Source: Actinomadura_C alba (GTDB lineage: Bacteria; Actinomycetota; Actinomycetes; Streptosporangiales; Streptosporangiaceae). From it: a DNA stretch of 64,000 nt. Numbering within the stretch: the first letter of the stretch is position 1; each line of letters starts with the position of its first letter. Made by a program: the position numbers and the translations under genes. This document shows positions 1 to 8,482 of the stretch, piece by piece. A model generated the notes under the pieces. It ran no database searches. It saw only the letters and a list, made by a program, of their open reading frames with translations, and had not been told where the DNA came from. Where the stretch lies: the NCBI RefSeq assembly GCF_039530285.1, contig NZ_BAAAOK010000009.1:310001-374000 (forward strand), in the 5' to 3' direction.

Positions 1-2
1 TC

Positions 3-551
3 GAGCGGCTCGGCTGCCGGGCCACGTTCTTCGTCCTCGGTGAACTGCTCGAACGCCATCCCGATCTCGGCCGCCGCATCGTGGCGGAGGGGCACGAGAT
101 GGCCGTGCACGGCTGGCGGCACGACAACGCCCTGCTGACCCGGCCCGGCCGGGTCACCACCGAGATGGGCCGCACCGCCGACCTCGTCACCGCGGTGGCC
201 GGCGTTCGCCCGACCTGGTACCGGCCTCCCTACGGAGTGCTCAGCGCCGAGGCCCTGCTGGCGGCCCGCAGGTGGAGGCTGCGTCCGGTGCTTTGGAGCG
301 CTTGGGGCAGGGATTGGACCGAGTCGGCGACCGCCGCGTCCGTCCTGGCCGCCCTGGCACCCGGTCTGCGCGGCGGCGCGACCCTCCTCCTGCACGATTC
401 CGACCACACCTCCGCGCCGGGCTCGTGGCATTCGGCGCTCGGCGCCCTTCCGGAGCTCGTGCGGCATTGCCGTGCCGCGCGACTCGCCGTCGGGCCGCTG
501 CGCGACCACCGGGTCGGCCGATGCCGACTCGACAATTCGAGTAACCGATGA
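3..551 (+). CDS. Polysaccharide deacetylase (NodB fold), 5' truncated by window edge
   Basis: The frame is open from the left edge, so the N-terminus is outside the window; 182 residues are visible. The family removes N-acetyl (or O-acetyl) groups from cell-wall or surface polysaccharides with a metal-dependent NodB domain. Visible NodB motifs, in order: an ATFFVLGE strand, HGWRHDN (metal-binding H-x3-H type motif), RPPYG (motif 3) and LLLHD near the C-terminus (catalytic-base His region). The first NodB motif with the general-base Asp should lie upstream and cannot be checked. No signal peptide can be assessed. The TGA at 549-551 is followed by about 320 bp before the hopanoid operon, so it is probably a separate transcription unit. 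Confidence 0.85.
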   Translation, partial: ERLGCRATFFVLGELLERHPDLGRRIVAEGHEMAVHGWRHDNALLTRPGRVTTEMGRTADLVTAVAGVRPTWYRPPYGVLSAEALLAARRWRLRPVLWSAWGRDWTESATAASVLAALAPGLRGGATLLLHDSDHTSAPGSWHSALGALPELVRHCRAARLAVGPLRDHRVGRCRLDNSSNR

Positions 552-874
552 ACGCACAGCCGGACGCGACCCGCACAATTCTCGCCCACGCATGTTTCTC
601 GCCTCTTTTTCAGCCGACCGCCCACCGCTCGGCCGCACCGCCCCATCGCCGCCGATCGCCGCCCATCCCAGTGTCCCTACCCAGGTCGGCATCGGTGGAC
701 ACGAGGCAGCGGGCTTTCGCCACAATCGCCTCGAACCCCCATGACCGGCGCTTGATCAAGCTCCGAGAAGTCAAAAGAAACGCCTATTTATTTCGCCCCC
801 CCGACCGGGCCTAATAAAGCTCATCCCAGCATTTCCCAGCGTTTATCCGGTCGCCTGATGGAAAGCATTCCCTC
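552..874 (+). promoter_or_regulatory. Leader/promoter region of the hopanoid operon
   Basis: This is a gene-free stretch of about 320 bp. The last 100 bp are clearly AT-richer than the surroundings (runs such as AAAAGAAA and TATTTATTT at 770-800), as expected for a promoter in high-GC DNA. A perfect 12-bp palindrome GCTTGATCAAGC lies at 750-761 and could be an operator. GGAAAG at 860-865 sits 9 nt before the hpnC ATG and is a plausible ribosome binding site. I cannot assign a sigma factor. Confidence 0.4.
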
Positions 875-1759
875 ATGCTCTCCGGTGACGTCAGGGACAT
901 CGCGCTCAAGGCCCGGCGCGAGAACTTCCCGGTCGCCTCACGCCTGCTGCCGCGCCGGTATCGGTGCCATCTCATGGCGGTGTACGGCTTCGCCCGCTTC
1001 GTCGACGATGTCGGTGACGAGGTGGCCGACGCGGCAGGTGACGAGGGCGGTGACGAGACCGGACCCGGTGAGCGGCTGCGCCGGCTCGGCGACATCGACG
1101 CCGACCTGATCCGCCTGTACGCGGGGCAGGCTCCGCTGCTGCCGGTCGTCCGGCGGCTCGCCCCCACCGTGCGCCAGTGCTCCGTCCCGGCCGAGCCGTT
1201 CCACCGGCTCGTCGCGGCCAACCGGCGCGATCAGTCGGTCACCCGCTACGACACATTCGACGACCTCCTCGCCTACTGCGAGCTGTCCGCCAACCCCGTC
1301 GGGCACATCGTGCTGCACGTCTTCGGCGCCGCGACCCCGTCCCGGCTGGCCCTGTCGGACCAGGTCTGCTCCGCGCTGCAGATCATCGAGCACTGCCAGG
1401 ACGTCGGGGAGGACTACGCGAGGGGCCGGGTCTACCTGCCGGGCGAAGACCTCCGCCGGTTCGGCTGCACCGAGGCCGACCTGGGCGGGGCCACGGCCCC
1501 GGCACGGCTGCGCCGTGTCGTCGCGCTCCAAGCACGGCGGGCGATGCGGCTTCTTGAGGCCGGCGACCCGCTCGCCGCGTCACTGAGCGGCTTCGCCCGT
1601 ACCGCGGTGGCGGGCTACATCGCAGGCGGGCGCGCCACCGTCGCCGCCCTGGAACGGGCCGGTCACGAGGTTCTCGGCCGGTCGGTGCGCCCCCATCCCG
1701 CCCGGCTGCCACTGGAGTGGTCGCGGGTCCTGATGAGAGGGAGCGAGGCGGTCAAGTGA
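875..1759 (+). CDS. hpnC: Hydroxysqualene synthase HpnC
   Basis: 294 residues, trans-isoprenyl diphosphate synthase (squalene/phytoene synthase) fold. In the HpnCDE route HpnC converts presqualene diphosphate to hydroxysqualene. The first Asp-rich motif is DDVGDE at residues 44-49 (after YGFARFV) and the second is HCQDVGED, followed by GRVYLP, both typical of the family. ATG at 875 has GGAAAG 9 nt upstream. It is the first gene of a seven-gene operon, and its TGA overlaps the GTG of hpnD (GTGA). HpnC and HpnD are paralogues; the order and the slightly divergent second motif assign this one as HpnC, as in other actinobacterial hopanoid clusters. The C/D assignment rests on order and similarity, not on a residue that proves it. 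Confidence 0.92.
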   Translation: MLSGDVRDIALKARRENFPVASRLLPRRYRCHLMAVYGFARFVDDVGDEVADAAGDEGGDETGPGERLRRLGDIDADLIRLYAGQAPLLPVVRRLAPTVRQCSVPAEPFHRLVAANRRDQSVTRYDTFDDLLAYCELSANPVGHIVLHVFGAATPSRLALSDQVCSALQIIEHCQDVGEDYARGRVYLPGEDLRRFGCTEADLGGATAPARLRRVVALQARRAMRLLEAGDPLAASLSGFARTAVAGYIAGGRATVAALERAGHEVLGRSVRPHPARLPLEWSRVLMRGSEAVK

Positions 1760-2613
1760 GCGTGTCCGTCGCCTACCGGCACTGTGAGCGGGTCGTCCGC
1801 ACGCGGGCACGGAACTTCTCCTATGGCATCAGGCTTCTGCCGCCGCCCAAACGACGCGCACTCAGCGCCGTTTATGCGTTCGCCCGCCGGATCGACGACA
1901 TCGGGGACGGCGAGGGGCCGGCGCCGCAGCGGCTGGCCCGCCTGTCACAGGCGCGATCCGCGCTCCGCGAGGCGGTACCGGACCGGTCCGACCTCGTCCT
2001 CGTGGCGTTGCGTGACGCCGCCATCCGCTATCCGATTCCGCTGAGCGCGTTCGAAGAGCTGATCGACGGTTGTGCCGCGGACGTGCGCGGATCGGTCTAC
2101 GCGAGTCCCGACGACCTGGTGGCGTACTGCCGGTGCGTCGCCGGGTCGGTCGGCCGGCTGTCACTCGGCGTCTTCGGTGCCGAGGATCCCCCGGCGGCCG
2201 CGCCATTGGCCGACGCGCTCGGCGTCGCGCTGCAGCTCACGAACATCCTCCGCGACGTACGAGAGGACCGGCGGGTCGGGCGGATCTACCTTCCCGCCGA
2301 GGACCTCAGCCGGTTCGGATGCACCCTGGACGTCGACGCCGACGGCGGGTTCACCGACACGCCGCAGCGGCTGACCGAGCTGATGCGGTACGAGGTGGAC
2401 CGGGCGCGGGAATGGTACGAGCGGGGCGTCCGCCTGCTGCCCCTGCTCGATCGCCGCAGCGCGGCCTGCACCGCGGCGATGACCGGGATCTACCGGTCGC
2501 TCCTCGACCGGATCGCGGCCGACCCGGTCGGGGCGCTCGGCACCCGGTTCGCGCTGTCGCCATGGGACAAGACGCTGGTGGCGGCGCGCGCGCTCACCGG
2601 AGCGGGGCGATGA
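1756..2613 (+). CDS. hpnD: Presqualene diphosphate synthase HpnD
   Basis: 285 residues from GTG 1756, which overlaps the hpnC stop. A longer in-frame opening to 1717 exists but lies inside hpnC, and the family N-terminus (VAYRHCERVVRTRARNFSYG) begins just after this GTG. The enzyme condenses two farnesyl diphosphates to presqualene diphosphate. The Asp-rich motifs are DDIGDGEG after YAFARRI, and LRDVREDR followed by GRIYLP. The ATG of hpnE overlaps its stop (ATGA at 2610-2613), so translation is very probably coupled. Confidence 0.93.
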   Translation: MSVSVAYRHCERVVRTRARNFSYGIRLLPPPKRRALSAVYAFARRIDDIGDGEGPAPQRLARLSQARSALREAVPDRSDLVLVALRDAAIRYPIPLSAFEELIDGCAADVRGSVYASPDDLVAYCRCVAGSVGRLSLGVFGAEDPPAAAPLADALGVALQLTNILRDVREDRRVGRIYLPAEDLSRFGCTLDVDADGGFTDTPQRLTELMRYEVDRAREWYERGVRLLPLLDRRSAACTAAMTGIYRSLLDRIAADPVGALGTRFALSPWDKTLVAARALTGAGR

Positions 2614-3944
2614 ACGGCGCTTCGGCGCCGCCGGTCGCGATCGTGGGAGGTGGGCTGGCGGGCATCGCCGCGGCCCTGGCCCTCGGCGAGATGGGCCGCC
2701 CGGTCACTCTGTACGAGGCGCGGCCGAGGCTCGGCGGCGCCACCCACTCCTTCAGCCGGGACGGGCTGATGGTGGACAACGGACAGCATGTGTTCCTTCG
2801 CTGCTGCACCGCGTACCTGGGACTGCTCGCCCGGCTCGGCGCGGCCGGCCACGTGTGCGTTCAGGACCGGTTCGACGTCCAGGTGCTCAGCCCGGCGGGG
2901 CGGGAGGGGCGGCTGCGCCGGTGCCGGCTGCCCGGTCCCTTCCACCTGCTGCCCGCGCTGGCGCGATACTCCCTGCTCGCCCCGGCCGACCGGTTGCGCG
3001 CTGTACGGGGGTCGTACGCGCTGAGCAGGCTCGATCCGGCCGACCCGGCACTCGACCGGATGGATCTGGACGGCTGGCTGGCCACCCACGGGCAGCGTGG
3101 CCCGGCACGGCGCATGTTGTGGGAGTTGTTCGCGCTGGCCGCCCTGAACATCGAGATGCGGGAGGCCGCGGTGGGCGCGGCGGCGCTGGTCTTCCAGACC
3201 GCCCTGCTCGGCCGGGCCGACGCGGCCGACATCGGCATTTTCGTGGCGCCGCTCGGCGAGTTGCACGACAGGGCGGCGCGAGCCGCGATCGAGGCCCGCG
3301 GCGGTGAGGTTCGCCTGTCGGCGAAGATCAAGGCCATCGAGCCCGGGCCCGCGATCGTCGTGGACGGCACCAGGGTCGAGGCGTCCGCCGTCGTGGTCGC
3401 GGCACCGCACGAACACGCCGCGGCACTGGTCCCCCCGGACGCAGTGCCCGACCGGGACCGCTGGAGCGGCCTGGGCGCGAGCCCGATCGTCAACGTGCAC
3501 GTCATCTACGACCGGCGGGTGACCGATCTGGCGTTCGCCGCGGCGGTCGACTCCCCCGTGCAGTGGGTCTTCGACAAGACCCGGGTCAGCGGGCTCCAGG
3601 AGGGTCAGTACCTGGCCGTCTCGGTCTCCGCGGCACAGCGATGGATCGACCTGCCGACCGCCGAGATCCGCTCGGTGTTCGTCACGGCGCTGGAGCGGCT
3701 CCTGCCCGCCGCGCGCGGGGCCAGGATCATCGACTTCTTCGTCACCAGGGAGCGGCGCGCCACCATCCGCCAAGGCCCGGGCAGCGGCGCGCTCCGTCCT
3801 CCGGCGACTACCCGGTGGCCCGGGCTCTACCTCGCCGGCGCCTGGACCGACACGGGCTGGCCCGACACGATGGAGGGAGCCGTGCGCAGCGGTCTCAACG
3901 CGGCCTGCCTGGTCAGACGGCATCTGACAAGGGACGCCGGCTGA
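2610..3944 (+). CDS. hpnE: Hydroxysqualene dehydroxylase HpnE (FAD-dependent)
   Basis: 444 residues. HpnE reduces hydroxysqualene to squalene, the last step of the HpnCDE pathway, and belongs to the FAD amine oxidase/desaturase superfamily. The N-terminal dinucleotide fold VAIVGGGLAGIAAAL is followed by the Glu-Ala-Arg stretch LYEARPRLGG that holds the FAD ribose, then the conserved NGQHVF segment. The C-terminal flavin-binding stretch is LAGAWTDTGWPDTMEGAV. ATG 2610 overlaps the hpnD stop, and its own TGA overlaps the next ATG (3944). The frame extends upstream inside hpnD, but the FAD fold starts about 13 residues after this ATG. Confidence 0.92.
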   Translation: MNGASAPPVAIVGGGLAGIAAALALGEMGRPVTLYEARPRLGGATHSFSRDGLMVDNGQHVFLRCCTAYLGLLARLGAAGHVCVQDRFDVQVLSPAGREGRLRRCRLPGPFHLLPALARYSLLAPADRLRAVRGSYALSRLDPADPALDRMDLDGWLATHGQRGPARRMLWELFALAALNIEMREAAVGAAALVFQTALLGRADAADIGIFVAPLGELHDRAARAAIEARGGEVRLSAKIKAIEPGPAIVVDGTRVEASAVVVAAPHEHAAALVPPDAVPDRDRWSGLGASPIVNVHVIYDRRVTDLAFAAAVDSPVQWVFDKTRVSGLQEGQYLAVSVSAAQRWIDLPTAEIRSVFVTALERLLPAARGARIIDFFVTRERRATIRQGPGSGALRPPATTRWPGLYLAGAWTDTGWPDTMEGAVRSGLNAACLVRRHLTRDAG

Positions 3945-4957
3945 TGACCGCGGCTCTCCCGCCGTCCGTGACGGCCGCCCGCGACCTCGTCGAGCCCGTC
4001 CTGCGCGAGGCCGTCGACCGTCTCGATCCGCTGTCGGCGCGGGTCGCCGCCTACCACCTCGGCTGGGTCGATCCGGCCGGCCGGCCGGTCGACGCGGGCG
4101 GCAAGGCGCTGCGGGTCGCGCTCGCGGTGCTGTCGGCGCGAGCCGCCGGAGGAGACGCGCAGCGATGCGCGCCGGCCGCCGCAGCCGTGGAACTCGTGCA
4201 CGCGTTCTCGCTGCTGCACGACGACATCATGGACGGCGACCACATGCGCCGGCATCGGCCGGCGGCCTGGACCGTCTTCGGCGGCTCGGCCGCCATCCTG
4301 GCCGGCGACGCCCTGCTCGCTCTCGCCACCGAACTGCTCCTGCGGGACGGGACCCGTGGCGGCGTGCGTGCGGCCCGCCGCCTTTCCGCCGCCACCCGGC
4401 GGCTGATCGCCGGGCAGGCCAGTGACCTGGAGTTCGAGAAGCGCCCGGACGTGAGCCTCGAAGAGTGCCGGCAGATGTCGGCGGACAAGACCGGAGCCCT
4501 GCTGGCCTGCGCGTGCTCCATCGGCGCGACGCTGGCGGAGGCGCCCGAGCCGCTGGTCACGGCGCTGACGGCATTCGGCGCCGATGCCGGCCTGGCCTTC
4601 CAGCTCACCGACGACCTGCTGGGTATCTGGGGTACCCCGGAGAAGACCGGCAAGCCGCAGATGTCGGACCTGCGGGCGGGGAAGAAGACGCTGCCGATCG
4701 TCGCCGCCCTCACCAGCGGTACGGAGGCGGGCGAACGGCTCGCCCGGTCGCTGGTCGTCCCGGGGCCGAGGTCGCAGGCCGACCTGCACGAGGCCGCCCG
4801 GTTGATCGACGAGGCGGGCGGCCGCGCGTGGGCCGAGAAGGAGGCGGAACACCTCTTCGACCTCGCCGAGGGCCACCTCGCCGAAGCCCGGATGCCCGCC
4901 GACGTCCGCGCCGAGTTCCTGGCCATCGCCCGTTTCATCACATCCCGGGATCACTGA
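3944..4957 (+). CDS. Polyprenyl (farnesyl-type) diphosphate synthase of the hopanoid operon
   Basis: 337 residues, isoprenyl diphosphate synthase family. It probably supplies farnesyl diphosphate to HpnD. The first Asp-rich motif is DDIMDGD at residues 93-99 within FSLLHDDIMD, and the second is LTDDLLGIWG. GGKALR is the substrate-binding GGK motif; the canonical R that follows (GGKRxRP) is changed to GGKALRV. ATG 3944 overlaps the hpnE stop by one base, and the gene ends 1 bp before the shc ATG. A paralogue of nearly equal length (341 aa) sits in the geosmin operon at 62797-63822. Chain length cannot be told from sequence alone: C15 is inferred from the pathway. Confidence 0.9.
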   Translation: MTAALPPSVTAARDLVEPVLREAVDRLDPLSARVAAYHLGWVDPAGRPVDAGGKALRVALAVLSARAAGGDAQRCAPAAAAVELVHAFSLLHDDIMDGDHMRRHRPAAWTVFGGSAAILAGDALLALATELLLRDGTRGGVRAARRLSAATRRLIAGQASDLEFEKRPDVSLEECRQMSADKTGALLACACSIGATLAEAPEPLVTALTAFGADAGLAFQLTDDLLGIWGTPEKTGKPQMSDLRAGKKTLPIVAALTSGTEAGERLARSLVVPGPRSQADLHEAARLIDEAGGRAWAEKEAEHLFDLAEGHLAEARMPADVRAEFLAIARFITSRDH

Positions 4958-4958
4958 C

Positions 4959-6989
4959 ATGACCGCACTCGACGCACCTCCGTCGGCGTCCCGCGCCGAA
5001 CTCGCCGCCACGGCGGCATGCGAACACCTGCTCGGACTGCAGGCGCCGGCCGGGTGGTGGAAGGGCGAACTGCAGACCAACGTCACGATGGACGCCGAGG
5101 ACCTGCTCCTCCGGGAGTTCCTGGGCATCCGCGAACAGCGGGACACCGCCGAGGCGGCCCGCTGGATCCGCGGTGAGCAGCGCGACGACGGGACGTGGGC
5201 CAACTTCCACGGCGGGCCCGGCGACCTGTCCACCACCATCGAGGCCTACACCGCGCTGCGGCTCGCGGGCGACCCGGCCGACGCCGCGCACATGCGCTCG
5301 GCCGCCGCGTTCGTCCGGCAGGCCGGCGGCATCGAGTCCAGCCGCGTCTTCACCCGGATCTGGCTGGCGATGTTCGGCCGGTGGTCGTGGGACGAACTGC
5401 CCGTCCTGCCCCCCGAACTCATGTTCCTGCCGCCGTGGGTCCCCCTGAACATCTATGACTGGGCCTGCTGGGCCCGGCAGACGATCGTGCCTCTCACGGT
5501 GGTGAGCGCCCGGCGGCCGGTGCGTCCGCTCCCGTTCGACCTGCCCGAACTGCGTACGGGACGTCCCGTACGGCCGCGCCCGTCGGTCGGCTGGGATGGG
5601 GCGTTCAGGACCCTCGACCGTGTCCTGCACCGCTACGGCCGGCGGCCGATCCCGGGTCTGCGGCGGGCGGCGCTCAGGCGTGCCACCGACTGGATCGTCG
5701 CGCGGCAGGAGGCGGACGGTTCCTGGGGCGGCATCCAGCCGCCGTGGGTCTACTCGCTGATCGCCCTCGACCTGCGGGGGTACGGCCTCGACCATCCGGT
5801 GATGAGGAAGGGCCTGGCCGGGCTGGAGCGGTTCACGATCCGCGACGAGCGGGGCCGCCGGCTGGAGGCCTGCCAGTCCCCGGTGTGGGACACCGCACTC
5901 GCGATCAACGCCCTGGCCGACGCGGGCGTCAGCGAGGATCATCCGGCTCTGGTGCGGGCCGCCGGCTGGCTGGTCGGCGAGGAGGTCAAGGGTTCCGGCG
6001 ACTGGGCCGTGCGAAGGCCGTCGCTGGCCCCCGGGGGCTGGGCGTTCGAGTTCGACAACGACGGCTATCCCGACACCGACGACACCGCCGAAGTGATCCT
6101 CGCCCTCCGCCGCGTCCGCCGTCCGGGCACCCGGCCGGCGATCGAGCGGGCGGTGCGCTGGATGACCGGCATGGCGTCCCGTGACGGTGGCTTCGCGGCC
6201 TTCGATGCCGACAACACCCGCGAACTGTGCACCAGGCTGCCCTTCTGCGACTTCGGTGCCGTGATCGACCCGCCGTCCGCCGACGTCACCGCGCACGTCA
6301 TCGAGGCGCTGGCCGCCGAACGACCCGGTACGGCCGTCATCGGACGGGCCGTCACCTGGCTGCTGAAGGCGCAGGAGGCCGACGGATCGTGGTTCGGCCG
6401 GTGGGGGGCCAACCACCTGTACGGCACCGGCGCCGTGCTCCCCGCCCTCATCGCGGCCGGCATCCGGCCGGATGCGAAGTGCGTGAGACGGGCCGTCGCC
6501 TGGCTGGAGGCCCATCAGAACGACGACGGCGGCTGGGGCGAGGACCTGCGCTCCTACGACGACCCGGCCTGGATCGGCCGCGGTGCCTCGACCGCGTCGC
6601 AGACCGCGTGGGCGCTCATGGCCCTGCTCGCCACGGGCCGGCGCACGCCGACGATGGACGGGGGCATCGCCTGGCTCGTCGAGCATCAGCGCGCGGACGG
6701 CACCTGGGACGAACCGCACTTCACCGGGACGGGGTTCCCCGGCGACTTCTACATCAACTACCACCTCTACCGGCTGGTCTTCCCCATCAGCGCCCTCGGG
6801 CGCTATCTGCGCCTGCGCCCGGACCTCAGGTCGCAGGGAGATCTCGGCTCGGCCCCCGAGCCGGAGCCGAGGCCGGAGCCGGAGCCGAAGCCGGGGCCGA
6901 AGCCGAAGCCGGGGCCGGGGCCGAGGCCGGGGCGGGGGCGGGCCCAGGACATGGATCCCGTGGACCCGATCGCGGAGATACCGGCATGA
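4959..6989 (+). CDS. shc: Squalene-hopene cyclase
   Basis: 676 residues. A membrane-associated class II triterpene cyclase turning squalene into hopene/hopanol. The catalytic DXDD acid motif is DTDD at residues 372-375. Several QW motifs are visible (QEADGSWGG, QEADGSWFGRWG, QNDDGGWGED, QRADGTWDE), and the conserved C-terminal GTGFPGDFYINYHLYR segment is present. After the fold ends (about residue 625) there is a roughly 45-residue tail of alternating Pro with Glu/Lys/Arg/Gly, encoded by GC hexamer repeats at about 6850-6950. That tail is not part of the usual enzyme. The hpnG-ispH ATG (6986) overlaps the stop. Confidence 0.95.
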   Translation: MTALDAPPSASRAELAATAACEHLLGLQAPAGWWKGELQTNVTMDAEDLLLREFLGIREQRDTAEAARWIRGEQRDDGTWANFHGGPGDLSTTIEAYTALRLAGDPADAAHMRSAAAFVRQAGGIESSRVFTRIWLAMFGRWSWDELPVLPPELMFLPPWVPLNIYDWACWARQTIVPLTVVSARRPVRPLPFDLPELRTGRPVRPRPSVGWDGAFRTLDRVLHRYGRRPIPGLRRAALRRATDWIVARQEADGSWGGIQPPWVYSLIALDLRGYGLDHPVMRKGLAGLERFTIRDERGRRLEACQSPVWDTALAINALADAGVSEDHPALVRAAGWLVGEEVKGSGDWAVRRPSLAPGGWAFEFDNDGYPDTDDTAEVILALRRVRRPGTRPAIERAVRWMTGMASRDGGFAAFDADNTRELCTRLPFCDFGAVIDPPSADVTAHVIEALAAERPGTAVIGRAVTWLLKAQEADGSWFGRWGANHLYGTGAVLPALIAAGIRPDAKCVRRAVAWLEAHQNDDGGWGEDLRSYDDPAWIGRGASTASQTAWALMALLATGRRTPTMDGGIAWLVEHQRADGTWDEPHFTGTGFPGDFYINYHLYRLVFPISALGRYLRLRPDLRSQGDLGSAPEPEPRPEPEPKPGPKPKPGPGPRPGRGRAQDMDPVDPIAEIPA

Positions 6990-8482
6990 CGCGCCTGCTG
7001 ATCTGCACCGCGCTCGGCATCGAGGCGCGGGCGCTGCGGCGCGGCCTGCCCGGCGATCCGGCGGAGGTGACGCTGATCCGCACCGGAATGGGTCCCGTCC
7101 GTGCCCGGCGCGCCGGGGCGCTGCTGCCCGGTTTCGGGGCACTCGCCGTGGCCGGGGTGGGCGGTGCCCTCGACGAGGACCTCCGGCCGGGAGAGGTGCT
7201 CGTGGCTAGCGAGGTGCGCTTCGGCGGCCGGGTGGTCCCCTGCCCCTCGGCCGCGCTCCTCGCGGGAGAGCTGGTGCGCGCCGGGATGCGCGCGCAGATC
7301 GGCCCGCTCGTCACCAGCGACCACGTCGTGACCGGAGCGGAGCGCCGGCGGCTGTCGGCCGCCGGCGCGCGGGCGGTCGACATGGAGGCCGGGCCGCTGG
7401 CCGGTGCCGCGGCAGGCCGGCCGTTCGCGGCGGTGCGCGTCATCGTCGACACTCCGAACCACGCGATGCTCGGCCCGCACACCCTGACCGGCGGCCTGGC
7501 CGCACGCCGCACCCTCGCTCGCGTCGGCCCGGTCCTGGTGCGCTGGGCCGCGGCCGCCGGGCCCCGGCGGGTACTGCTCGCCGCGCCGAGATCGTTCTGC
7601 GCCGGGGTCGACCGGGCCATCGAGATCGTCGTCCGGGCCCTGGAGCGGCACGGGCCTCCTGTCTATGTCCGCAAGCAGATCGTGCACAACAGGCACGTGG
7701 TCGAGGAGCTGGAACAGCAGGGCGCGATCTTCGTCGAAGAGCTGACCGAGGTCCCGGCCGGGGCGGTCACGATCTTCTCGGCGCACGGCGTCGGACCGGC
7801 GGTGCGAGAGGACGCCGCGCGGCGCGGCCTGCAGGTGATCGATGCGACCTGCCCGCTGGTCGCCAAGGTGCACGCCGAGGCACGCAGGTTCGCCGCCCGC
7901 GGCGACCTCGTGGTCCTGATCGGCCACGCCGGGCACGAAGAGGTCGAGGGCACCCTCGGCGAGATACCGGGCCGTGGCGTGCTCGTCGAGAACGTCGACG
8001 ACGTGGCGACCCTGCCGGGCGATCGGCGGATCGCCTACCTCATGCAGACCACTCTCGCCGCGGATGAGGCCGGGCACATCGCGGCGGCGATCCGGCGCCG
8101 GTTCCCCGATGCCGAGGGTCCGCGCACGGATGACATCTGTTACGCGACGACCAACCGGCAGCGCGCCGTACAGGCGGTGGCCGGCGGCGCCGACCTCGTC
8201 CTCGTCGTCGGGTCCGCCAACTCGTCGAACTCCCGGCGGCTCGCCGAGGTCGCCGCCCGCGAGGGCACCGTCGCCCACCTCATCGACGGCCCGAGCGACA
8301 TCGCGCTGGACTGGCTCGCCGGCGCCCGCACGGTCGGCCTCACGGCGGGCGCGTCGGCCCCGCCGTGGCTCGTCGACGCCGTGGTGGCGGAGCTGCGGGG
8401 GCTGGGCCCGGTGACCATCGAGGAGAATCCCGTGGCCGAGGAGACCATCAGCTTCACCCTGCCTCTGCGGGTTCGATCCTGA
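6986..8482 (+). CDS. hpnG-ispH: Fused HpnG-type nucleosidase/phosphorylase and IspH (HMBPP reductase)
   Basis: 498 residues, one continuous frame with two complete enzymes. Residues 1-190 are an MTA/SAH-nucleosidase-like HpnG domain (nucleoside phosphorylase fold), which releases adenine from adenosylhopane; VDMEAGPLA is the family's conserved catalytic stretch. Residues 194-498 are IspH, the 4Fe-4S enzyme making IPP and DMAPP in the MEP pathway. All three cluster cysteines are present (SFCAGVDRA, Cys205; DATCPLVAKVH; ICYATTNRQ), as are QIVHN, GHAGHEEVEGT and SANSSNS substrate residues. No stop separates the domains; the only nearby alternative start is a GTG at 7538 inside the frame. Overlaps of 4 bp with shc and 1 bp with hpnH show coupling. 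Confidence 0.93.
   Translation: MTRLLICTALGIEARALRRGLPGDPAEVTLIRTGMGPVRARRAGALLPGFGALAVAGVGGALDEDLRPGEVLVASEVRFGGRVVPCPSAALLAGELVRAGMRAQIGPLVTSDHVVTGAERRRLSAAGARAVDMEAGPLAGAAAGRPFAAVRVIVDTPNHAMLGPHTLTGGLAARRTLARVGPVLVRWAAAAGPRRVLLAAPRSFCAGVDRAIEIVVRALERHGPPVYVRKQIVHNRHVVEELEQQGAIFVEELTEVPAGAVTIFSAHGVGPAVREDAARRGLQVIDATCPLVAKVHAEARRFAARGDLVVLIGHAGHEEVEGTLGEIPGRGVLVENVDDVATLPGDRRIAYLMQTTLAADEAGHIAAAIRRRFPDAEGPRTDDICYATTNRQRAVQAVAGGADLVLVVGSANSSNSRRLAEVAAREGTVAHLIDGPSDIALDWLAGARTVGLTAGASAPPWLVDAVVAELRGLGPVTIEENPVAEETISFTLPLRVRS

Noticed and set aside
2490..3923. Long minus-strand open frame opposite hpnE (477 codons)
   Set aside because: Antisense shadow of a real gene in high-GC DNA: Arg/Gly/Pro-rich, no domain, no ribosome binding site, and hpnE is fully supported.
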